Assembly (NCBI GenBank): GCA_029266795.1
Contig: JAQSWE010000055.1
Coordinates: 1 to 11,020 of the forward strand
Reading direction: 5' to 3'
DNA from: Alphaproteobacteria bacterium
GTDB taxonomy: Bacteria > Pseudomonadota > Alphaproteobacteria > Micavibrionales > UBA2020
Length of the DNA stretch: 11,020 nt
The translations under genes and the position numbers were made by a program. The notes under the pieces were generated by a model. It worked only from the letters and a program-made list of their open reading frames with translations. It was not told the DNA's origin and did no database searches. Positions 5,908 to 11,020 of this stretch are shown here, piece after piece (the stretch's first letter is position 1; every line of letters begins with the position of its first letter).

Positions 5908-6306
5908 ATGGAACACCAGGCCGAGACTGTACCTGACGCCAAACGCCGCGTGATCCTCGTGGTGGAGGACGACGTGCTGCTGCGCTTCGTCATTTCCGAA
6001 GCGCTGCGCAATGCCGGGTTCCAGGTGGTCGAATCCGCAGATGCCACGCAAGCGCTGGCATATATCCGCGCGCAAAATCATGTATCGCTTGTCTTTTCCG
6101 ATGTGCATATGCCGGGCGGCATGAACGGCATCGGCCTTGCGGACGCGCTGCGCGCCGATTTCCCCGCCGTCAAAATCATCCTCACCTCCGGCAAGCTGAC
6201 GCTGGAGGAGGCGGGCGATATCCCGTTGATCCCCAAGCCCTATATCCTCGCCCGCGTCATCGCCGATATCCGCGCCGCGCTGCCGCCGGAACCCGAGCCT
6301 TCGTAA
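5908..6306 (+). CDS. single-domain response regulator (complete receiver)
   Basis: A 132-residue CheY-like stand-alone receiver with every residue needed for phosphotransfer: acidic pair Glu20-Asp21 (VVEDD), phospho-acceptor Asp65 (FSDVHMPGG), switch Thr93 (LTSG) and Lys110 (PKPY). It lacks a DNA-binding or enzymatic output domain, so it probably works by protein contact or as a phosphate carrier. The partner kinase is not in this window. I choose ATG 5908 with AAGGG (5899-5903) four bases upstream; an in-frame TTG at 5884 is less likely. The 93-base gap from the previous gene contains GGAAC (5826) without a properly spaced GTT, and no clear sigma70 promoter. It sits between two degenerate receivers, suggesting a shared pathway. 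Confidence 0.88.
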   Translation: MEHQAETVPDAKRRVILVVEDDVLLRFVISEALRNAGFQVVESADATQALAYIRAQNHVSLVFSDVHMPGGMNGIGLADALRADFPAVKIILTSGKLTLEEAGDIPLIPKPYILARVIADIRAALPPEPEPS

Positions 6307-6323
6307 ATCGTTAGCACCCGCGC

Positions 6324-6725
6324 ATGAAGAAACCCTGCATTATTATCGTTGAAGCCGAACTTGCCATTCGCCAGCCTGTGTCCGATTACCTGCGCGAATG
6401 CGGCTACCGCGTGATCGAGGCGGTCAATACCGATGAAGCTGTCGAGCTTGTCGAAAAAAGCGGCGTCGAGATCGACATCGTGCTGGCCGACGCCGCCAGC
6501 ACCGGCGTGCTGGGCGGTTTCGGGCTCGCCAAATGGATCAAGAGCAAAAAACCCGAGATCGACGTTGTTCTGGCGGGATCGGTGCAAAAAGTGGCCGAAC
6601 AGGCGGGCGAGCTCTGCGCCGAAGGCCCGCAGCTGGCGCGGCCTTATCACCATGAGACGCTGCACGATAAAATCAAGGCGCTGCTGGGCGCGCGGGCGCG
6701 GCATAATCCCCCGGATTCCTGCTGA
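6324..6725 (+). CDS. degenerate single-domain response regulator (receiver) 2
   Basis: A 133-residue stand-alone receiver, colinear with the protein at 5419 and altered at the same places: Glu10-Ala11 for the acidic pair, Asp56 retained (VLADAAS), STGVLGGFG for the usual MPG turn, Ala84 for the switch Thr/Ser, and Arg106 (LARPYHH) for the invariant lysine. Shared features such as YLRECGYRV and KVAE.AG.LCA show recent duplication. Identical substitutions in both copies imply that the changes predate the duplication and are being kept. The gene starts 17 bases after the middle receiver with no clear binding site, so translation may be coupled to it. The final residues (ARGRGHNPPDSC-like tail, about 15 residues) look unstructured. 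Confidence 0.8.
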   Translation: MKKPCIIIVEAELAIRQPVSDYLRECGYRVIEAVNTDEAVELVEKSGVEIDIVLADAASTGVLGGFGLAKWIKSKKPEIDVVLAGSVQKVAEQAGELCAEGPQLARPYHHETLHDKIKALLGARARHNPPDSC

Positions 6726-6726
6726 A

Positions 6727-6756
6727 TTGAAACCGCCAGCTGTTTGTTGCTAGGAT
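6727..6756 (+). promoter_or_regulatory. promoter candidate for the thioesterase gene
   Basis: TTGAAA (6727-6732), an 18-base spacer and TAGGAT (6751-6756), just after the stop of the previous gene. Transcription would begin near 6763, and the binding site AAGGGGA (6770-6776) follows directly. Confidence 0.4.
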
Positions 6757-6783
6757 ATGGTTCTGGAACAAGGGGACCATGCG

Positions 6784-7209
6784 ATGCAGCCATCCGAAAA
6801 ATTCACCTATCCGCTCACGATCATCGAGCGTCATCTCGACACCTTCGGGCATGTGAATAACGCGACCTATCTTGAAATTCTGGAAGAAGCGCGCTGGGAC
6901 ATCATCGCCAAGCGCGGCTTCGATATCCCCAGCATCAAGGAAAAAGGCATCGGCCCCGTCATCCTCGGCTTCACCGTGCGCTTTTCCAAGGAACTCACCT
7001 TGCGCGAGAAAATCCGCGTGGAAACCCAGACCGTTTCCTACGTCAAGAAAATCGCGATCATGGAGCAGAACATCTATAACGACAAAGGCGAGATCTGCTT
7101 CGAAAGCTCGCTTACCATGGGCCTGATGGACATGAACGCGCGAAAGCTCATCCTGCCGACAGCAGACTGGCTGCAGGCTATTGGTATGGATACAGCGCAA
7201 GCTGCCTGA
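6784..7209 (+). CDS. FadM-like acyl-CoA thioesterase (4HBT hotdog fold)
   Basis: A 141-residue cytoplasmic hotdog-fold enzyme that should hydrolyse acyl-CoA thioesters. The diagnostic stretch runs HLDTFGHVNN (17-26) and then YLEILEEARWD (29-39), very like E. coli FadM, whose equivalent reads HLDVYQHVNN. Asp19 is the likely catalytic residue on this pattern. The domain covers nearly the whole protein, the normal size for a single hotdog that assembles into dimers or tetramers. I choose ATG 6784 because AAGGGGA (6770-6776) lies seven bases upstream; the in-frame ATG at 6757 would place that site inside the gene. Its stop codon (7207-7209) touches the stop of the convergent L,D-transpeptidase. 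Chain-length preference cannot be told. Confidence 0.85.
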   Translation: MQPSEKFTYPLTIIERHLDTFGHVNNATYLEILEEARWDIIAKRGFDIPSIKEKGIGPVILGFTVRFSKELTLREKIRVETQTVSYVKKIAIMEQNIYNDKGEICFESSLTMGLMDMNARKLILPTADWLQAIGMDTAQAA

Positions 7210-8127
7210 TTATTCGTGGAACAGCGTCTTGACGCTGGAGGTGGCGGAGGCGAACAGCCCGCGCTTGCCGACCGCGACGGGAATACCGTCGGACGCCACA
7301 ACCGCTTGCGCCAGCGCATCCGCATCCACCGTCACCTGACCGCCCGCGAATTTCGAAATCATACGGGAAATCACGGCGACCGCCGCTTTGCGCTCCGCCG
7401 TATTTCGTTTGCCGGGCGGCAGTTCGACGAACAGATCGCGCCCGCGCCAGCCGAGTTTGTAGGGCTCATCCACAATCGCAACCGGCGTACCGACTTCCAC
7501 CATATTGAACAGCGCTTCGATGTCTTTCGGGTACATGCGTAGGCAGCCATGGCTCGCGCGCGTGCCGATGGTGCGGGGCGCCAGCGTGCCGTGCAGCGCA
7601 AAGCCGGGAATGCCGAGGTTCAACGCATATTTGCCGAGCGGGTTTTTCGGGCCTGCGGGGACAAAATCCGGCAGCGTCGGGTCTTCCGCCCGGATCGATT
7701 CAGTCGGGATCCAGATCGGGTCTTTGCGCTTCTTCACGATCTTGGTCGTGGTGACAGGCGTGTTCCAGCCGTCGCGGCCAACGGCAACGGGGAAGGTATA
7801 GACATCGCCGTTGGGGTGATAGTAGTAGAGGCGCAGTTCCGGCAGGTTGATGACGATGCCCTGCCGTTTCTGCGGCAGCACATATAATGACGGGATCAGG
7901 ATCGCGCGCGTCGCCTTCGGCTTCCACGGGTTGACGCCCGGGTTCGCATAGCGGATTTCGTTCACGCCGATATCGAAGTGGTGGGCGATCGCGTAGAGGT
8001 CTTCATCGCTCTGGATATTATAGGTGGTCAGCTTGCCGGCCACATCGCCCTTCGGCGAGATTTTGTCCGCGGCGGCCGGAGACGCGCAAATCAGTAGGGA
8101 TAACAACAAGATGGAAGCAAAGCGCAT
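7210..8127 (-). CDS. L,D-transpeptidase with LysM and YkuD domains
   Basis: A 305-residue exported enzyme that should cross-link peptidoglycan stem peptides (3-3 links) or attach proteins to them in the periplasm. Residues 1-20 are a signal peptide ending ASPAAA. A LysM-like wall-binding domain covers about 34-80 (YNIQSDEDLYAIAHHF... then LIPSLYVLP). The YkuD catalytic domain covers about 89-221, with His179 (HGT) and the signature SHGCLRM, whose nucleophile is Cys195. A C-terminal tail of about 80 residues follows, of unknown role. Its order is that of YcfS/ErfK-type L,D-transpeptidases. Only a weak GGGAA lies before the ATG. It is convergent with the thioesterase gene with no intergenic bases. 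The 164-base gap shared with the divergent gene at 8292 shows no promoter I trust. Confidence 0.9.
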   Translation of the reverse strand: MRFASILLLSLLICASPAAADKISPKGDVAGKLTTYNIQSDEDLYAIAHHFDIGVNEIRYANPGVNPWKPKATRAILIPSLYVLPQKRQGIVINLPELRLYYYHPNGDVYTFPVAVGRDGWNTPVTTTKIVKKRKDPIWIPTESIRAEDPTLPDFVPAGPKNPLGKYALNLGIPGFALHGTLAPRTIGTRASHGCLRMYPKDIEALFNMVEVGTPVAIVDEPYKLGWRGRDLFVELPPGKRNTAERKAAVAVISRMISKFAGGQVTVDADALAQAVVASDGIPVAVGKRGLFASATSSVKTLFHE

Positions 8128-8291
8128 GGGATTCCCAAAGTTGGCGGGCAGCTGCAGCGATAGCCCAACGCATGACTGGCGTTGATTGTTTCAGTCTAGG
8201 AAATCCGGATTAACACTCCGTTAACCTCGTTTCCCTAATATAGCGATAACGTCGATTTAAGGCAGATTCGGCAACGTGATAAGGATAGGCA

Positions 8292-8945
8292 ATGACCGCA
8301 CCGAAAAAATCTCTTTCAGAATCATTCAAGGCCGTCGCGGTCTATGACGTGGGCCCTAAAGAAAACCCCACGCTCGCCGATTTCAAGCAGGTGGTGGCGG
8401 GCGTGCGCGGCCCGCAAAAAGTATCGATGTTCCTGAAAGACCTGCCGAGCCAGGTCGCCCCCGATTTCAAGATGACGCCGGAACTGCGCACTGCCATGCA
8501 ACTGCTGACGCGCACCCATGCATCCGGATTTAGCCTCACAGTCGTGGAGGCCGCGCATAAGGGCAAAAAAGTTTTCTTGCCCGTGATCGATGACAAGGTG
8601 GCCGGCAAAACCCTCATCATCGGCCCCGCCGCGATTGCCGACGGCATCGCAGGACCGAATACCGTTTATATCGCCGCGAACGAAGCCGGCGCCGCGAAGG
8701 CGGTGAACGACTTTCTGAAATCCGGCGCGACCCTGCGCGGCGACCAAGGCCTGCTGAAACCCGCCGAAGTAAAAGGGCTGATCGAGAATTTCTTCCAGGC
8801 CGTCGGCCTTGTCGTCGAACCGGGCGGCAAGCGCGCGAAGTCGCTGGGTGATTTCCTCGTCCCCGTCGCCACAGGCGAGACGCCTGTGGTCGCTTACAGC
8901 CTTGCGGTGAAAAACCCGCAGCCCGCGAAGCCGGCCGCGCGCTAA
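8292..8945 (+). CDS. hypothetical protein, 217 residues
   Basis: I do not recognise this family. The protein is soluble, with no signal peptide or membrane segment. It begins with a hydrophilic stretch (MTAPKKSLSESF), has a central alternating hydrophobic pattern (KVFLPVIDDKV, KTLIIGPAAI, NTVYIAANEAGAAKAV) suggesting an alpha/beta fold, and ends in an Ala/Pro/Lys-rich tail (NPQPAKPAAR) that is probably disordered. The gene is well supported: AAGGA (8281-8285) is six bases upstream of the ATG, and codon use and GC bias at third positions match its neighbours. It is divergent from the L,D-transpeptidase. Downstream (8946-9035) there is only a weak six-base inverted repeat, ATCGGC (8961-8966) with GCCGAT (8981-8986). 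Confidence 0.8.
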   Translation: MTAPKKSLSESFKAVAVYDVGPKENPTLADFKQVVAGVRGPQKVSMFLKDLPSQVAPDFKMTPELRTAMQLLTRTHASGFSLTVVEAAHKGKKVFLPVIDDKVAGKTLIIGPAAIADGIAGPNTVYIAANEAGAAKAVNDFLKSGATLRGDQGLLKPAEVKGLIENFFQAVGLVVEPGGKRAKSLGDFLVPVATGETPVVAYSLAVKNPQPAKPAAR

Positions 8946-9035
8946 CACATTCGCGGATGCATCGGCGGCGGGCAGATACAGCCGATACCGATCATGTTTT
9001 CTATCTATCTCAACCTGTTACTGACGGGATGCCCC

Positions 9036-9049
9036 TTGACGGATATCAA
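9036..9049. promoter_or_regulatory. FNR/FixK-type binding site
   Basis: TTGAC-GGAT-ATCAA, a full match to the FNR/Anr/FixK consensus TTGAY-N4-RTCAA. Its centre is 41.5 bases before a start predicted from the -10-like TCTAAT at 9072-9077, the position a class II activator takes. This implies activation of the CBS-domain gene at low oxygen. No regulator gene is in the window. Confidence 0.6.
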
Positions 9050-9066
9050 GCGGCTGCATTTGCCCA

Positions 9067-9090
9067 TATGTTCTAATTAAATAGAACATA
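9067..9090. promoter_or_regulatory. perfect dyad over the -10 and start region (candidate operator)
   Basis: TATGTTCTA (9067-9075) and TAGAACATA (9082-9090) form a perfect nine-base inverted repeat around ATTAAA. The dyad covers the predicted -10 (TCTAAT, 9072-9077) and start site (about 9084), so a repressor bound here would block transcription; as RNA, only its right half would be transcribed. It ends 20 bases before the ATG. I do not recognise the regulator. Confidence 0.55.
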
Positions 9091-9110
9091 AATAGGGCAG
9101 GAGGCCTGAC

Positions 9111-9536
9111 ATGAAAACAGCTAAAGTGCGCGATGTGATGACGGCGAACCCCGTCATGATCGACCCCGATGCGACATTGCAGCAGGCGGCGGAACTCATG
9201 AAATTTATCGATTGCGGCATGCTGCCGGTCGGCACGAAAAACGACCTCGACGGCGTTATCACCGACCGCGATATCGTCATTCGCGCCATCGCACAGGGCG
9301 TCAATCCCGCGCAAGCGCCCGTGCGCGACCACATGACAACGCGCGTCTGCACCTGCAACGAGGATGACCTGCTTGAGGAAGCAACCGCCAAGCTGCGCAA
9401 GTTCAGGGTCAGCCGCCTGCTGGTCAAGAACGCGGACGGCAAGGTGACCGGTATCCTGTCGATCGGCATCATCCTCCGCCGCGAGGCAGACCCGAACGAC
9501 ATCGCAGAACTGGTCAAGCATGCAACGGGCATCTGA
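9111..9536 (+). CDS. CBS-domain-pair protein
   Basis: A 141-residue soluble protein consisting of two CBS domains (about 7-63 and 73-128), which fold together as a Bateman module that binds adenosine nucleotides. The VRDVMTANPV opening, GVITDRDIVIRAI (48-60) and VTGILSIGIIL (112-122) are the typical strand-helix ends. There is no enzymatic partner domain. It resembles small stand-alone CBS proteins such as the hypoxic response protein Hrp1 of Mycobacterium, which fits the FNR-type site upstream; that resemblance is from memory. AGGAGG (9099-9104) is six bases before the ATG. The gene overlaps the next by 17 bases (9520-9536), so the two are probably one operon. Confidence 0.88.
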   Translation: MKTAKVRDVMTANPVMIDPDATLQQAAELMKFIDCGMLPVGTKNDLDGVITDRDIVIRAIAQGVNPAQAPVRDHMTTRVCTCNEDDLLEEATAKLRKFRVSRLLVKNADGKVTGILSIGIILRREADPNDIAELVKHATGI

Positions 9537-10098
9537 CAACGCGAAAAAGAAAGCGGAACACAACAGTGCTTTCCTGCGCAAAACGCTCATGCCCGGGGAA
9601 ACGGTGATGCGCGAAGGCGTGTTTCATCCGTTCTATACATTCACCTGCTTCTTCACCCTGATCTGCTGCATCGCGGCGGGCGGGGGCATCGGTTATGCGC
9701 TGGAAAAATACCTGCACCATAAAAACATGCTGCCCCTCGCCTCGGGTATTTTCATCGGGCTGTGGCTTTTTTTCTGGATGCTTCTGAAAAGATGGACGAC
9801 GGAAATCGTGCTGACCAGCGAGCGCCTGATTTACAAGACGGGTTTTTTCCTGATCCGCTCGCAGGAAGTCGATATCGAGCAGCTGGCGAGCGACGATGTC
9901 GAACAGAGCTTTATCGGCCGCCTGTTCGATTACGGCACGCTGCATATCCGCTGCATCGAGGCGAGCGATTTCCGCCTGCCGCCCATCCGCGCGCCATATG
10001 GCTTCCGCAATGCGCTGGAGGAGCAAAAGCATTTTTACCGTGACAGCTACATGAAGGTGGAACGCCTGCGCCGCCGTAGCAGCGCCGTCCATGCCTGA
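9520..10098 (+). CDS. membrane protein with PH-like (bPH2/YdbS) domain
   Basis: A 192-residue inner-membrane protein. After a charged N terminus (MQRASDNAKKKAEHN) come two membrane segments at about 37-60 and 71-90, then a bacterial PH-like domain (about 93-160). The latter has the usual beginning TEIVLTSERLIYKTGFF, the RSQEVDIEQLASDDVEQS strand-turn, and GRLFDYGTLHIR, which is characteristic of bPH2 proteins. It ends with a basic tail (VERLRRRSS). Function is unknown; relatives occur in membrane-stress contexts. The ATG at 9520 lies inside the end of the CBS gene without a visible binding site, indicating translational coupling. An in-frame ATG at 9589 would remove most of the charged N terminus and cannot be excluded. 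Confidence 0.78.
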   Translation: MQRASDNAKKKAEHNSAFLRKTLMPGETVMREGVFHPFYTFTCFFTLICCIAAGGGIGYALEKYLHHKNMLPLASGIFIGLWLFFWMLLKRWTTEIVLTSERLIYKTGFFLIRSQEVDIEQLASDDVEQSFIGRLFDYGTLHIRCIEASDFRLPPIRAPYGFRNALEEQKHFYRDSYMKVERLRRRSSAVHA

Positions 10099-10189
10099 AG
10101 CGTACAGTAGCTACAGTTTAAGCATTTGATTCTAATGGCATTATATTTTACCACCGTGTTACCCATTGGCGGGGGCACTAAATATCTGT

Positions 10190-10227
10190 AAAACGGTTTG
10201 TGCGGCGCGCGCCGTAACAACTGTTTT
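10190..10227. terminator. long leader hairpin before mntH (terminator or attenuator)
   Basis: The strand at 10190-10206 pairs with 10211-10227 across 17 positions with two mismatches and two G-U pairs, around loop GCGC. The core is the perfect palindrome CGGCGCGCGCCG (10203-10214), and the base is AAAAC facing GTTTT with T's continuing to 10228. It ends 17 bases before the start of the metal-transporter gene. It could terminate the upstream operon or act as an attenuator in the mntH leader. The U's are part of the stem, which weakens a plain terminator reading. Confidence 0.42.
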
Positions 10228-10244
10228 TATAGTAGAAGATGACC

Positions 10245-11020
10245 ATGACAACCCCGCCGCCCCCGCCTGTTGCCGCCCCCGCCGAACCGAGCCTCGGCGC
10301 GGCGCATAGCAGCGTGCAGGTGCCTAGCGGCAAATCGTGGCTGCGCAGCTTCCTCGCTTTCTCCGGCCCCGGCTATCTGGTGTCGGTCGGCTATATGGAC
10401 CCCGGCAACTGGGCGACGTCGCTGCAGGGCGGCTCGCAATTCGGTTATACGCTGCTCTCCGTCATCATGCTGTCCAACATCATGGCGATCATCCTGCAAT
10501 CGCTCTGCGCGCGTCTGGGCATCGCAACCGGCCGCGACCTTGCGCAGGCCTGCCGCGATTATTATTCGAAACCCGTTTCGCTGATGCTGTGGTTCCTCTG
10601 CGAACTCGCGATCATCGCCTGCGACCTCGCCGAAGTCATCGGCACGGCGATTGCCTTGAAACTGCTGTTCGGCATTCCGCTGATGCTGGGCGCGATCATC
10701 ACGGCGCTGGATGTCTTCCTGCTGCTGATGCTCATGCAAAAGGGCTTCCGCTGGCTGGAGGCTTTCGTCATCTCGCTGCTTTGCGTCATCTTCACCTGCT
10801 TTATCGTTGAAATCACGCTGGCGCAGCCCGCCGTCGCCGCGATCATGGGCGGGTTCTTCCAGCCGACATCGGAAATCGTGACGAACCCCGCCATGCTGTA
10901 CATCGCAATCGGCATCATCGGCGCGACCGTCATGCCGCATAACCTGTACCTGCATTCCTCGCTGGTGCAGACCCGCAACTTCGACCGCACGGAAGAGGGC
11001 CGCAAACACGCGCTGAAATG
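10245..11020 (+). CDS. mntH: Nramp-family divalent metal transporter, 5' part
   Basis: The first 258 codons of an Nramp/MntH proton-coupled Mn2+ (or Fe2+) importer of the inner membrane; the reading frame is open to the window edge. After a Pro/Ala-rich cytoplasmic tail of about 30 residues, the first helix carries the metal-binding DPGN motif (YMDPGNWAT). Near the end, helix six shows GATVMPHNLYLHSS, which holds the alanine and methionine of the second metal site. Helix three has CELAIIACDLAEVIGTAIAL, typical of the family. About six helices are present; a full protein would need around 400-450 residues. I choose ATG 10245, as AGAAG (10234-10238) is six bases away; ATG 10239, two codons upstream, is also possible. 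The upstream gap (10099-10189) shows no riboswitch I recognise. Confidence 0.92.
   Translation, partial: MTTPPPPPVAAPAEPSLGAAHSSVQVPSGKSWLRSFLAFSGPGYLVSVGYMDPGNWATSLQGGSQFGYTLLSVIMLSNIMAIILQSLCARLGIATGRDLAQACRDYYSKPVSLMLWFLCELAIIACDLAEVIGTAIALKLLFGIPLMLGAIITALDVFLLLMLMQKGFRWLEAFVISLLCVIFTCFIVEITLAQPAVAAIMGGFFQPTSEIVTNPAMLYIAIGIIGATVMPHNLYLHSSLVQTRNFDRTEEGRKHALK

Noticed and set aside
8199..8222. EcfG promoter before the 217-residue protein
   Set aside because: GGAAA replaces GGAAC and the spacer to CGTT is 15, so two deviations from consensus.
9067..9090. LexA (SOS) box
   Set aside because: GTTC and GAAC are inverted with a 10-base gap; the alphaproteobacterial LexA site is a direct GTTC-N7-GTTC repeat.
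9018..9590. 190-codon minus-strand open frame opposite the CBS gene
   Set aside because: Shadow of a well-supported plus-strand gene with AGGAGG and two CBS domains.
10099..10244. Manganese riboswitch (yybP-ykoY) in the mntH leader
   Set aside because: I could not find the conserved loop sequences; only the single long hairpin is visible.
10227..11009. 260-codon minus-strand open frame opposite mntH
   Set aside because: Its composition (repetitive Asp/Arg/Gln/His) is typical of a shadow frame; the plus strand has DPGN and MPHN motifs of Nramp.
1..11020. CRISPR array, insertion sequence or prophage genes
   Set aside because: No regularly spaced repeats, transposase, integrase or phage structural motifs were seen on either strand.

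Overview
The window looks like ordinary chromosomal backbone of an Alphaproteobacterium. The evidence is fairly GC-rich coding sequence with strong GC bias at third codon positions, FadM-like, YggU-like and YkuD-type genes in a compact layout, stand-alone receiver proteins of a type common in that class, an EcfG-like promoter, an FNR/FixK-type site, and a palindromic extragenic element with CGTCATTCCCGC-type ends. I cannot name a genus. There is no sign of phage, insertion sequence, CRISPR array or rRNA. No stretch longer than about 225 bases lacks a gene.

Layout, left to right. (1) 1-46: the first 15 codons of a possible minus-strand gene running off the left edge, with a promoter candidate carrying a perfect TTGACA -35. 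(2) 236-2322: a two-gene unit, a DMT-type membrane transporter overlapping by ATGA with an FAD-dependent oxidoreductase. (3) 2334-3293: a good sigma70-type promoter and an aldo/keto reductase. (4) 3303-3410: a 108-bp imperfect palindromic element. (5) 3465-4658: a promoter and tRNA-Ser(GCU), then a secreted HAD-fold protein with an eroded active site, then a cold-shock-domain protein. (6) 4716-4955: a YggU/DUF167 protein. (7) 5075-6725: a structured inverted repeat, a small possible winged-helix protein, and three consecutive single-domain receiver proteins. The outer two are close duplicates lacking several receiver residues; the middle one is complete. (8) 6784-8127: a FadM-like thioesterase and, convergent with it, a LysM-YkuD L,D-transpeptidase. 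Their stop codons touch. (9) 8292-8945: an unrecognised 217-residue protein. (10) 9036-10098: a CBS-pair protein and a PH-like (bPH2) membrane protein behind a promoter that has an FNR/FixK box exactly where a class II activator should sit, plus a perfect dyad over the -10 and start region. (11) 10190-11020: a long leader hairpin and the first 258 codons of an Nramp/MntH metal transporter that runs off the right edge.

How the genes may work together. Much of the window concerns envelope and stress functions: a peptidoglycan cross-linking enzyme, a cold-shock protein, a receiver cluster with a possible general-stress promoter, and a CBS protein under probable oxygen-responsive control. The most interesting parts are the degenerate/complete/degenerate receiver trio and the FNR-box-plus-dyad promoter of the CBS operon. 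Promoter and operator calls rest on pattern matching by eye. Protein families were assigned from recognisable motifs, without a database search.
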